DNA of 64,000 nucleotides from Dethiothermospora halolimnae (GTDB taxonomy: Bacteria > Bacillota > Clostridia > Tissierellales > VENL01). Position numbers and translations under genes: made by a program. Under the pieces are notes generated by a model. It had not been told where the DNA came from. It ran no database searches and worked only from the letters and a program-made list of their open reading frames with translations. The stretch spans positions 62,001-126,000 of the forward strand of contig NZ_JBAKFX010000007.1 of assembly GCF_037577855.1 (NCBI RefSeq), written 5' to 3'. Below, in pieces: positions 51,143-60,061 of the stretch (positions within the stretch are counted from its first letter, which is position 1; the number at the start of each line of letters is the position of its first letter).

Positions 51143-53089
51143 TTAAACCTTTAACAACTTAGCATTCACAGCAACTATAACTGTACTCAATGACATCAAT
51201 ATGGCACCAACGGCAGGGGATATAACTATTCCTGCTTTATATAATACACCGGCTGCAAGGGGTATAGCAAATACATTATAGCCAGTTGCCCATATAAGGT
51301 TTTGTATCATTTTTTTATAGGTGGCCTTACCAAACTTGATTAAAGATACAACATCCTTTGGGTTACTATTAACCAATATAATATCGGCAGTTTCTGCTGC
51401 AACATCGGTACCAGAACCTATGGCTATACCAATATCAGCTTTAGCAAGGGCAGGGGCATCATTGATACCGTCCCCGGTCATGGCCACGAAGTTATATTTT
51501 TGTTGAAGCTCTTTTATCTTATCCTGTTTTTCATCGGGTAAGACTTCGGCAAAATAGCCATCTAGATTTAGCTTGTTAGATACTTCCTTTGCAGTGTTTT
51601 CATTGTCTCCAGTTAGCATCCAACATTTGATACCTTCTTTTTTAAGACTTTCAATTGCTTCAAAGGAATCTTCTCTTATTTCATCGGATAGACTAATTGC
51701 TGATACTAAATTGTCATCAACCAGTAAAAAGACTATTGTAGATATAGAGTCATCCGGTAGGCTGTCAGGGATAGTTATATTATTTTCTTCTAAATATCCC
51801 GGACTTACCACCTTTATATTTTTATTATTAACCATACCTTTTACTCCCTTACCCTTTATGGCTTCAAAATCCGATGCTTCTAATAAATCCACATCCATAT
51901 CCTTTGCCTTTTTAGTAATACCGTTGGCTATGGGGTGTTCTGAATCACCTTCTAAGGATGCAGCTAAGGAAATTATGTCTTCTTTGCTGTAATTATCATC
52001 AAAAACTTTTATAGAGTTAACTCCAAATTCTCCTTTAGTAAGGGTACCTGTTTTATCAAAAACTATAGTGTCTACATTTCTAGAGTTTTCAAATGATGTT
52101 CTATTTCTTATTAAGAGTCCATTTTTAGCAGATAGGGTTGTTGAATTTGCAACCACCAGAGGCATTGCAAGGCCTAGGGCATGGGGACAAGTTATAACCA
52201 TTACTGTGGCCATTCTTTCTATTGCAAATTGAAGACTTCCATCTATTATATACCATGCAATAAAGGTTATAACACCTACACTTAATGCTATGATAGTCAA
52301 CCAAAAAGCAGCCTTATCAGCAAGGTTTTGGGTTTTAGACTTTGATTCTTGGGCTTCTTCCACCATAGTAATGACTTTAGATAGGTAGGAATCATCACCT
52401 AAACTTTCCACTACTATCTCAATAGAACCTTCTCCATTTATAGAACCAGCTATAACTTTATCATTTTCTCCTTTTTCAACAGGTTTTGATTCCCCTGTTA
52501 GCATTGATTCATTTACTGAAGTACTTCCCTTTTTTATAGTTCCATCGGCAGGAATTTTTTCTCCCGGTTTTACCAACAATCTATTTCCCGATGAAAGCTC
52601 ATTAACTTTAACATCCACCACGTCATCTTCCTTAATAAGATGGGCTTCATTTGGCATTAACTCTGAAAGTTTTTCAAGGGCATTTGAAGCATTGGCAACT
52701 GATTTCATCTCAATATAGTGACCTAAAAGCATTATATCAATAAGGGTTGCCAACTCCCAGAAAAAGCCACTACCATCTAATACAAAAATAGTACCTACAC
52801 TATATAAGTAAGCAACAGATATTGCCATGGCAATAAGGGTCATCATACCCGGGGATTTTTTCTTTATTTCATCGATTAATCCCGTTAAAAATGGCCAACC
52901 TCCATATATGAAAATAAATGATGATAATATTAAAATTACATAATCATCATAATTAAAACTTATGGTAAAGTTAAACCAACTTTGTATAGTCTTAGAAAGT
53001 AATAAAATGGGCACTGTGATAATCATTGATACTATAAACCTAATCTTAAAATCTTTAATCATATGTTTATGATGTTCTTTATTATCCAA
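51143..53089 (-). CDS. copB: Heavy-metal P-type ATPase, CopB (P1B-3-like) type
   Basis: 648 residues, with membrane segments pairing as in P1B ATPases, a short His-containing N-terminus (KEHHKHM) instead of a CxxC metal domain, the metal-binding membrane motif CPH in VITCPHALGLAMP, actuator loop LTGESKPVEK, phosphorylation motif DKTGTLTKG and hinge MTGDGINDAPAL. CPH and a His-rich N-terminus mark CopB-type copper (or silver) exporters. TTG start behind AGGAGG. No copper sensor or chaperone gene is adjacent. Confidence 0.92.
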   Translation of the reverse strand: MDNKEHHKHMIKDFKIRFIVSMIITVPILLLSKTIQSWFNFTISFNYDDYVILILSSFIFIYGGWPFLTGLIDEIKKKSPGMMTLIAMAISVAYLYSVGTIFVLDGSGFFWELATLIDIMLLGHYIEMKSVANASNALEKLSELMPNEAHLIKEDDVVDVKVNELSSGNRLLVKPGEKIPADGTIKKGSTSVNESMLTGESKPVEKGENDKVIAGSINGEGSIEIVVESLGDDSYLSKVITMVEEAQESKSKTQNLADKAAFWLTIIALSVGVITFIAWYIIDGSLQFAIERMATVMVITCPHALGLAMPLVVANSTTLSAKNGLLIRNRTSFENSRNVDTIVFDKTGTLTKGEFGVNSIKVFDDNYSKEDIISLAASLEGDSEHPIANGITKKAKDMDVDLLEASDFEAIKGKGVKGMVNNKNIKVVSPGYLEENNITIPDSLPDDSISTIVFLLVDDNLVSAISLSDEIREDSFEAIESLKKEGIKCWMLTGDNENTAKEVSNKLNLDGYFAEVLPDEKQDKIKELQQKYNFVAMTGDGINDAPALAKADIGIAIGSGTDVAAETADIILVNSNPKDVVSLIKFGKATYKKMIQNLIWATGYNVFAIPLAAGVLYKAGIVISPAVGAILMSLSTVIVAVNAKLLKV

Positions 53090-53290
53090 AATAATCCTCC
53101 TTTATTAATTATGGTTATATAGTTTTACTACCCCAAAAAATTTAAAATAAAAATCGTATAAAAGAAGGAATTAGAAAATATATGTAGAAATTGTACATTG
53201 AGGTATAAATATAGTTACTAAGAGATATATATTATGATGGAGAGTTGATTTTCCGAAGGTAATTTTAAATTGACAAAAGGGGGTTATATA

Positions 53291-53875
53291 TTGGGAAATT
53301 GGTTAAATGATATACCTCAATTTGAAAGGTTATTTTGGTATTTAGCAGTTCCATTCTCTGTGGTATTTGTTATACAGACTATATTAACTTTCACCGGATT
53401 AGGTGGTGAAGGTGATTTTGATATAGATGTTGATGGTGCTGATGGAGATAGTATGTTTGATAGTGGAAACTTTCCTTTTTTTAGTGTAAGAAACTTTGTT
53501 ATATTTTTCACTGTATTTGGCTGGAGTGGTATAGTTTTTAATAGCAATGGAGCTAGTAAGGTTTTAACTATTATTGTTTCAGTTCTTTTAGGTCTCATTA
53601 CCATGTTTATAGTAGCTAGTATATTTTACTTTATGAGTAAAATGACCGAAAGTGGTAATATGAATTTAAACAATGCCCTCTTTGAAACCGGTGATGTTTA
53701 TTTAACTATACCGGAAAATAGAAGTGGAGTAGGAAAGGTTCATATAACCATACAAGGCTCCTTAAGGGAAGTAGATGCCATAACCGATGGAGAAAAAATT
53801 CCTACAGGGTCAACTGTAAGGGTATTGGAGGTTATAAACAACCAAAAATTATTGGTTGAAAAAATATATGAATAA
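53291..53875 (+). CDS. NfeD-like membrane protein (flotillin partner)
   Basis: About 194 residues: three hydrophobic segments with an Asp/Gly-rich loop between the first two (GEGDFDIDVDGADGDSM), then a C-terminal OB-like domain (TGDVYLTIPENRSGVGKVHI, ending VRVLEVINNQKLLVEKI). This is the short NfeD form that is encoded beside flotillins, like B. subtilis YuaF. TTG 53291 is preferred, eight bases after AAAGGGGG; TTG 53270 lies upstream of that. It is 18 bp before the flotillin gene. Confidence 0.85.
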   Translation: MGNWLNDIPQFERLFWYLAVPFSVVFVIQTILTFTGLGGEGDFDIDVDGADGDSMFDSGNFPFFSVRNFVIFFTVFGWSGIVFNSNGASKVLTIIVSVLLGLITMFIVASIFYFMSKMTESGNMNLNNALFETGDVYLTIPENRSGVGKVHITIQGSLREVDAITDGEKIPTGSTVRVLEVINNQKLLVEKIYE

Positions 53876-53893
53876 AAATAGGGAGGTATATTT

Positions 53894-55339
53894 ATGGAAG
53901 GTTCAATTATATTAATATCGGTTATAGCTGTTATTATTTTTGTAACTATTGTGGCTATATTTTCAAGGTACAAAAGATGTCCATCGGACAAAATATTAGT
54001 TGTATATGGTAAAGTAGGTAAAAGTTCCGAAGGAGTATTTACTTCATCAAAATGTATCCATGGTGGAGCTGCATTCGTATGGCCAGTGTTTCAAAGTTAT
54101 GAATTCTTAGATTTAACACCTATATCTATAGAGGTAAATCTAGCCAATGCATTAAGTAAGCAGAATATCAGGGTTGATGTTCCATCAAGATTTACGGTTG
54201 GTGTTTCAACTGAACCGGGGGTTATGACAAATGCTGCCGAAAGACTTTTAGGACTTAAACTTAATGATATCCAAGAACTTGCAAAGGATATTATATTTGG
54301 TCAATTAAGACTAGTTATAGCAACAATGGATATAGAAGAAATAAATACAGATAGGGATAAATTCCTTGCAGCGGTATCAAGTAACGTTGAGTCGGAACTT
54401 AAGAAAATAGGTTTAAGACTTATAAACGTAAACGTTACAGATATTAAAGATGAGTCAGGATATATAGAGGCCCTTGGTAAGGAAGCAGCAGCTAAGGCTA
54501 TAAATGATGCTAAGAAAACTGTTGCAGAGAAAAACCGTGACGGTGCAATAGGTGAGGCTAATGCCAAGAAGGATGAAAGGGTTCAAGTATCCAGTGCCAA
54601 TGCTTCAGCTGTAGAAGGTGAGAATAAGGCTAAGGTTTCTATTTCAAATTCTGAGGCTGAAAGAAGAGAGAAGGAAGCAGAAGCCAATAGAAAAGCAGTT
54701 GCAGCAGAGAAGGTTCAATCTGCTAAGGCCCTTGAAGAAGCATACTCGGCAGAGCAAGCAGCAGAGAAGGCCCGTGCTGAAAGGGAAAGAGCAACTAAGA
54801 CAGCTGATGTTGTGGTTCATGCTGAAATAGAAAAACAAAGGGTAGAAATCGAGGCAGAGGCAGAAGCAGAGCAAACAAGACGTAGAGCAAAGGGTGAAGC
54901 CGATGGTAAATTACTTAATATGCAAGCAGAAGCCCAAGGTATTATGGAAATACTAAGTAATCAAGCAGAAGGTTTTGAAAGAATCGTTAAAGCAGCTGGA
55001 GGAAATGCTCAAGATGCGGTTACCCTTATGATAGCTGATAAATTGCCTGAGCTAGTTGAAAAACAAGTGGAAGCTATTAAAAATATTAAAATAGATAAAG
55101 TTACAGTTTGGGATTCAATGGGAGGAGACGGTAACGGGACTCCTTCAACTGCAAACTTTATATCAGGAATGTTAAAATCAGTACCTCCATTTGAAGATGT
55201 ATTTAATATGGCAGGTATGGAGCTTCCAAATTATCTAAAGGGAAAAAAAGAAGAGTTAAAGGAAGATATAAAGGATATGGAAGAGATTAAGCCTAAGGTG
55301 GTAAAAGAGGATAATAATAAAGAGAATATAGAAGAGTAA
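53894..55339 (+). CDS. floT: Flotillin (FloT/YuaG-like)
   Basis: A 481-residue SPFH protein of membrane microdomains. N-terminal membrane helix (ILISVIAVIIFVTIVAIF), SPFH domain to about 200, then an Ala/Glu-rich coiled coil (about 205-370, with EAEAEAEQTRRRAKGEADGK) and a Gly-rich tail with ends GDGNGTPSTANF. The tail after 440 is acidic and lysine-rich. It forms an operon with the NfeD-like gene. GGGAGG precedes the ATG. Confidence 0.92.
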   Translation: MEGSIILISVIAVIIFVTIVAIFSRYKRCPSDKILVVYGKVGKSSEGVFTSSKCIHGGAAFVWPVFQSYEFLDLTPISIEVNLANALSKQNIRVDVPSRFTVGVSTEPGVMTNAAERLLGLKLNDIQELAKDIIFGQLRLVIATMDIEEINTDRDKFLAAVSSNVESELKKIGLRLINVNVTDIKDESGYIEALGKEAAAKAINDAKKTVAEKNRDGAIGEANAKKDERVQVSSANASAVEGENKAKVSISNSEAERREKEAEANRKAVAAEKVQSAKALEEAYSAEQAAEKARAERERATKTADVVVHAEIEKQRVEIEAEAEAEQTRRRAKGEADGKLLNMQAEAQGIMEILSNQAEGFERIVKAAGGNAQDAVTLMIADKLPELVEKQVEAIKNIKIDKVTVWDSMGGDGNGTPSTANFISGMLKSVPPFEDVFNMAGMELPNYLKGKKEELKEDIKDMEEIKPKVVKEDNNKENIEE

Positions 55340-55347
55340 TAATAAGG

Positions 55348-55374
55348 GGGAACCAATATGGTTCCCTTCTTTTA
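55348..55374 (+). terminator. Terminator after flotillin gene
   Basis: GGGAACC (55348-55354) and GGTTCCC (55360-55366) with AATAT loop, then TTCTTTTAT. The mosaic repeat begins at the T tract. Confidence 0.75.
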
Positions 55375-55375
55375 T

Positions 55376-55535
55376 AATTGAGAATTGACAATTGACAGTG
55401 GATAATTAAAGGTACAAATCGGCCAAAGCCGATTTAAATATAATATTTTACGAACAAAGTGAGTAAAATCACCTTTAATTCTCCATTGTCCACTGTCAAT
55501 TGTCCATTATAATTAGGTAGAGGGGAATTCATTCC
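55376..55535. repeat. Mosaic repeat core and module H
   Basis: Core 55376-55512 with degenerate inner hairpin AATCGGCCAAAGCCGATT and TTTTACGAACAAAGTGAGT, then GGTAGAGGGGAATTCATTCC. No A to D modules. Confidence 0.85.
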
Positions 55536-55569
55536 CCAATACAATAAGATAAAAGAAAGGAACGATAAC

Positions 55570-56628
55570 ATGAAAAATAAAAAGAGAATAAGGGATTATG
55601 GTATCAATATAGGAAAGCTTAAAACAGGAAACAGAAACTCTATTACAGATGTGGCTGGTGTAAAGGTAGGGCATACTACACTAGATAATAAGGAAATAAA
55701 AACTGGGGTTACAGTTATTACACCCCATCAGGGTAATATGTTTAAGGAAAAGCTTATGGCGGCAAGTCATGTTATAAATGGATTTGGCAAATCAATGGGA
55801 ACTATACAGATAAATGAACTGGGTACCTTAGAAACTCCTATAGTATTAACCAATACCCTAAGTATAGGGGTTGCAGCCGATGCCCTTATAGAATATATGT
55901 TAGAAAATAATGATGATATAGGTAAAACTACGGGAACTGTAAATCCCATAGTATGTGAATGTAACGATGGATATCTTAATGATATAAGGGGAAGCCATGT
56001 AAAAAGAGAACATATATTTAAGGCATTTGATAGTATAAGTGATGATGTTAAAGAGGGCGCTGTTGGTGCTGGAACTGGAATGTCCTGTTATGGGTTAAAG
56101 GGAGGCATAGGTACATCTTCTAGGGTGATAAATATAGATGATAATGAATATACTATAGGTATATTAGTTCTTAGTAATTTTGGCAGACAACAGGACTTTA
56201 TTATGGATGGAGTAAAAGTGGGACAGAAAATTTGTGAAATAGAAGATAAAGAGGATAATGAAAGGGACAAAGGCTCTATAATAATGATACTTGCCACAGA
56301 TATACCAATGACCTCTAGACAACTTAAAAGGATCTCAAAGAGAACCACAATAGGTTTAAATAGAACTGGATCTTATATGGGAAATGGAAGTGGAGAAGTT
56401 GTCATTGCCTTTAGTACAGCAAATAAGATAGACCACTATGATAAAAATGCCACTATAAAAATGGAAGTTTTTAATGAGGTTAAAATAGATGAAGTCTTTA
56501 GGGCAGTGGGAGAAGCTACTGAGGAGGCAATACTTAATTCCCTTATTTCCTCAGAAACTACATATGGAAGAGATGGACATTTTAGGAAAGGGTTAAAGGA
56601 ATATATTAGTTTAAATAAGAATGGGTAA
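55570..56628 (+). CDS. P1 family peptidase (DmpA-type aminopeptidase)
   Basis: 352 residues, N-terminal nucleophile hydrolase related to L-aminopeptidase D-Ala-esterase/amidase DmpA. Features are the start RDYGINIGKLKTGNRNSITD, VKVGHTTLD, GTGMSCYGLKGGIGTSSR with the autocleavage and nucleophile Ser, and the end SSETTYGRDGHF. It would be cut into two chains during maturation. The stop TAA falls in AAGAATGGGTAAAGAAG, the start of a mosaic repeat, so the last two or three residues (KNG) may be repeat-encoded. Confidence 0.92.
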   Translation: MKNKKRIRDYGINIGKLKTGNRNSITDVAGVKVGHTTLDNKEIKTGVTVITPHQGNMFKEKLMAASHVINGFGKSMGTIQINELGTLETPIVLTNTLSIGVAADALIEYMLENNDDIGKTTGTVNPIVCECNDGYLNDIRGSHVKREHIFKAFDSISDDVKEGAVGAGTGMSCYGLKGGIGTSSRVINIDDNEYTIGILVLSNFGRQQDFIMDGVKVGQKICEIEDKEDNERDKGSIIMILATDIPMTSRQLKRISKRTTIGLNRTGSYMGNGSGEVVIAFSTANKIDHYDKNATIKMEVFNEVKIDEVFRAVGEATEEAILNSLISSETTYGRDGHFRKGLKEYISLNKNG

Positions 56629-56935
56629 AGAAGAAAGAAGAGTTTTAAAAGCGAAGAATAAAGAATAGAGAATAAAGAATAGATAAGGAGATTTTACTCC
56701 CTATGGTCGTAAAATTTCAATTTATGTTATTGGGGGATTCGTAATCCCCCAATAAATAACGTAGGGATTGTCCGTCCGCCGTATGAAGAGGCGGGGAATT
56801 AATTGACGATTGACAATTGACAGTGGACAATTTAAGATACAAATCGGCTGAAGCCGATTTGAGTATAATATTTTACGAACAAAGTGAGTAAAATCACCGT
56901 CAATTGTCAATTGTCAACTGTCAATTGTCAATTAT
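56619..56935. repeat. Full mosaic repeat (A-D and core) overlapping a stop codon
   Basis: AAGAATGGGTAAAGAAGAAAG, AAGAATAAAGAATAGAGAAT, GGTCGTAAAATTTC, ATTGGGGGATTCGTAATCCC, GTAGGGATTGTCC (shortened C), CCGCCGTATGAAGAGGCGGG, then core 56801-56935 with CGGCTGAAGCCG inner hairpin. Together with the next palindrome it fills most of 56629-57071. Confidence 0.87.
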
Positions 56936-56942
56936 AATAAAT

Positions 56943-56976
56943 AATACCGATTATCCCAATTGGGATAATCGGTATT
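56943..56976. terminator. Symmetrical hairpin before the thiol-synthesis genes
   Basis: A perfect 34-bp palindrome, AATACCGATTATCCC and its complement, centred on AATT; ends in TATT but without a long T tract. Confidence 0.6.
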
Positions 56977-57071
56977 TAACACTTTAAAGTCTTAAAAATT
57001 TGTTTTATAATATCTATATGGGGGTAAAAAATATTGGATGATAACTTTTATGTGAGAAAGAAGGGATTGAA

Positions 57072-58352
57072 GTGGATATTAATAAACAATTGCAGCAATT
57101 TGTGGACTATTTTAAATCCAATGAAAAGAATGTAGATGAATTTAAAATAGGAATTGAATTTGAACATTTTATAATAGATGGAGAGACAGTTGAAACCATA
57201 TCCTACTATGGGGAAAAGGGAGTAGAAGATACTTTAAAAAAGATGCTAAAAAAAGGTTGGCAAGGCCAATATGAAGGAAAATATTTATTGGGACTTTCAA
57301 AGGAAGGGAAAAATATATCCTTAGAACCGGGAAGTCAATTGGAGTTTAGTATAAGTCCCCATAGGGATATTTTAGATATTGAAAAGGAATATAATAGTTT
57401 TTTACAAGATATAATTCCAATATTAAAGGAAAAGGGACAAAGACTAATAAACCTAGGATATCATCCTAAAACAAAAATAGAAGATATAAAAATAATACCT
57501 AAAGATAGGTATGATTTTATGTATAACTACTTTAGAACAAAGGGCAAAAATGCCCACAATATGATGAAGGGAACGGCATCAATTCAACTTACTGTAGATT
57601 ATTCATCGGAGGAAGACTATATAAAGAAGTTTAAGATAGCAAATGCTCTATCTCCTGTGATATATGGTATATTTGATAATAGTCCATTTTTTGAAGGGGA
57701 AGCCTGTAGTAACAATGGTCTTAGGATAGATATATGGAATAATTGTGATGATGATAGGTCAGGAATAGTTGAAGGAACCTTTGATAATGACTTTGGATAT
57801 AGAAAGTATGGGGAATATATTCTAAATAGACCTCCCATATTTATAGATGATGGGAAAGAACTAAACTTTACAGAGGAAAGTGTATATAGGGAATTATTTA
57901 ATCCCGATAATTATACCAAAGAGGAATTTGAACATGTGCTTACAATGTTTTTTCCCGACGTAAGAACTAAAGGGTTTATTGAGATAAGAATGACCGATTC
58001 AGTACCCTATCCTCTAAATTTTTCAGTTATAGCATTATGGAAGGGATTATTATATGATAATAAAAACTTAGAAGAAGTATATAATTATATAAAGGATATA
58101 TCAATGGATGATGTTAGAAAATCCAAGATAGATGTTATAAATAATGGGTTAGAAGGGAAATTAAAAGATAGGACCATATATGATATATCAAAATACTTAA
58201 TAGCATTATCTAAAAAGGGACTTAATGATAATGAAAAACATTATCTAGAACCACTAGAAGAAATGATCAATAAGAAAAAGACACCGGCTATGATAACTAA
58301 AGACAGATTATCCCAGGGATTAAAAGATGCACTAAACTGGTGTATGAAATAA
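57072..58352 (+). CDS. Glutamate-cysteine ligase (GCS2 family)
   Basis: A 426-residue ligase of the GCS2/plant-type group that joins glutamate and cysteine. Typical segments are KIGIEFEHFIID, LEPGSQLEFSISPH, NYFRTKGKNAHNMMKGTASIQ and RTKGFIEIRMTD-like VRTKGFIEIRM. GTG start six bases after AAGGGA. It lies 27 bp before an ATP-grasp gene in one operon, so the product is likely gamma-glutamylcysteine going on to glutathione or a related thiol. No gshB of the usual type is present. Confidence 0.88.
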   Translation: MDINKQLQQFVDYFKSNEKNVDEFKIGIEFEHFIIDGETVETISYYGEKGVEDTLKKMLKKGWQGQYEGKYLLGLSKEGKNISLEPGSQLEFSISPHRDILDIEKEYNSFLQDIIPILKEKGQRLINLGYHPKTKIEDIKIIPKDRYDFMYNYFRTKGKNAHNMMKGTASIQLTVDYSSEEDYIKKFKIANALSPVIYGIFDNSPFFEGEACSNNGLRIDIWNNCDDDRSGIVEGTFDNDFGYRKYGEYILNRPPIFIDDGKELNFTEESVYRELFNPDNYTKEEFEHVLTMFFPDVRTKGFIEIRMTDSVPYPLNFSVIALWKGLLYDNKNLEEVYNYIKDISMDDVRKSKIDVINNGLEGKLKDRTIYDISKYLIALSKKGLNDNEKHYLEPLEEMINKKKTPAMITKDRLSQGLKDALNWCMK

Positions 58353-58379
58353 TACTTTATAATAAGTTGAGGTGAAGGT

Positions 58380-59714
58380 ATGAATACAAATAGTTTATTA
58401 AAGGAGTTCCATAAAATAGTACTAAAAAATAATCCTAAAACCGACTATCTAGATACAGTAAAAAAAGTGGAAAATTCCAATGCTAAATATAAGGGAAAGG
58501 CTGTACCATTTTTATATAATCCAATGTTTTTTACACAGGATGATATTACAAACTTTGAAAAAATAACTGATAAAATCATGGGGATATTAAATAAAGTAAT
58601 AGATAGATATATAAATTATCCAGAGTTTAGAAAGAAGTTTGATTATCCTAAACTACTAGAGGAACTTATATTACTAGACCATGGCTATAATTTTAATGTA
58701 CCTATGGCAAGATTTGATGTATTTTATAAAGACTATGAAAACTTTAAGTTTTGTGAATTTAACACCGACGGTTCCTCGGCCATGAATGAGGATAATACTT
58801 TAGCTAGGATTTTCTTAGAAGGTGATTCAGTTAAGGAAATGGGAGAAAAATATAATATAAACTATATAGAGCTTATATACAAATGGGTTGATGAAAGTAT
58901 AAGTATTTTTAAAGGATGGAATAAGGATATAGATAAACCCAATGTAGCCATAGTGGATTTTGAAGGAAGTGGAACACCGGCAGAATTTCAAGAGTTTAAA
59001 AAGGCATACATAGACAAGGGATATAATGCCTATATAGTAGATCCAAGGGATTTAAAATATACTGATGGGAAACTATATTTTAATGATATAAAAATAGATT
59101 TAATATATAGACGTATAGTAACAAGGGAATTTATTGAAAGAAGCCATGAGATAAGGGATCTAATAAATGCATATAGGGAGGGAGCCGTATGTCTAGTTGG
59201 CCCCATAAGATCCCAAATACCCCACAATAAAATAATATTTAAGATATTACATGAAGAGGATACATTAGAGTTTTTAGACAAAGAAGAGAGGGAATATATA
59301 AAGAAGCACATTCCTTATACTAAGGAGTTTAAAGATAATAAAGATTTAATTAAAGAAGCATTAAATAATAAAAATAAATACGTACTGAAACCTAAAGACC
59401 TATTTGCATCAAAGGGTGTATATGTGGGTAAAGATTATGATGATAAAAGCTGGAAAGTAAAAGTAGAAGGACACTTTAACAAAGACTATCTACTTCAAGA
59501 ATTTTGTGTTCCATATAAAAGGGATATAGTAGAGTATACTGATGGAGAATTTAAAGTAAATAGCTTTAATCAGATATTAGGATTATATATATATAGGGAG
59601 AAATTTGCAGGGTTGTATAATAGGGTAGGAAAGAACAACATAATATCAGGGTTACATGGGTGTTATACACTTCCCAATTTAATAGTGGAAGATAAAAATG
59701 TGGGAGCACAATAA
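58380..59714 (+). CDS. ATP-grasp enzyme, glutathionylspermidine synthase-like
   Basis: 444 residues, with FCEFNTDGSSAMNEDNTLAR in the N-terminal half and an ATP-grasp region in the C-terminal half (KYVLKPKDLFASKGVYVG and LLQEFCVPY). It resembles the synthetase domain of glutathionylspermidine synthase and the partner proteins of GCS2 genes in clostridia, such as the adjacent pair in C. acetobutylicum. Likely step: adding glycine to gamma-glutamylcysteine to give glutathione. This is inferred from operon position. Start ATG eight bases after GAGGTGA. Confidence 0.78.
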   Translation: MNTNSLLKEFHKIVLKNNPKTDYLDTVKKVENSNAKYKGKAVPFLYNPMFFTQDDITNFEKITDKIMGILNKVIDRYINYPEFRKKFDYPKLLEELILLDHGYNFNVPMARFDVFYKDYENFKFCEFNTDGSSAMNEDNTLARIFLEGDSVKEMGEKYNINYIELIYKWVDESISIFKGWNKDIDKPNVAIVDFEGSGTPAEFQEFKKAYIDKGYNAYIVDPRDLKYTDGKLYFNDIKIDLIYRRIVTREFIERSHEIRDLINAYREGAVCLVGPIRSQIPHNKIIFKILHEEDTLEFLDKEEREYIKKHIPYTKEFKDNKDLIKEALNNKNKYVLKPKDLFASKGVYVGKDYDDKSWKVKVEGHFNKDYLLQEFCVPYKRDIVEYTDGEFKVNSFNQILGLYIYREKFAGLYNRVGKNNIISGLHGCYTLPNLIVEDKNVGAQ

Positions 59715-59724
59715 AATCTATAAA

Positions 59725-59767
59725 TAAAAAACCCCACAGAGTTATATATAACTCTGTGGGGTTTTTT
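59725..59767. terminator. Terminator after the thiol-synthesis operon
   Basis: AAAAAACCCCACAGAGTTAT and its complement form a perfect stem (about 20 bp), with T tracts on both strands. The 59768-60061 stretch after it is AT-rich and I see nothing in it beyond possible -10 boxes. Confidence 0.9.
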
Positions 59768-60061
59768 ATAATTATACACTTAAAAAATTCTACTAGATAG
59801 GTTTTGACTAAATTAAAAATATGGTAAGGGGTATTCACAAGTATATAGTGTCTATTGTTAAAGAAATATATTTGATATAATGTAAGTATAAAGTGTTTTT
59901 AAGATAGGGGTTTTAATAAATAGCTTAATAGATATTTAATAGAAACTATGATAATATCAGATATAAAAGGTAATACTAAAAGGTATTAATTTGTTAAAAA
60001 TCTTATTAATGAAACTAGAGATAGAATATATTTTATTTATTACAAATTAGGAGTGATATTA

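Noticed and set aside
54618..54830. Out-of-frame ORFs over the flotillin coiled-coil region, on both strands
   Set aside because: The Ala/Glu-rich repeats of the flotillin gene open other frames by composition alone.
38655..56935. Possible CRISPR array
   Set aside because: The repeated units are long, palindromic and mosaic, in both orientations, with genes between. There are no uniform short direct repeats with regular unique spacers and no cas genes.
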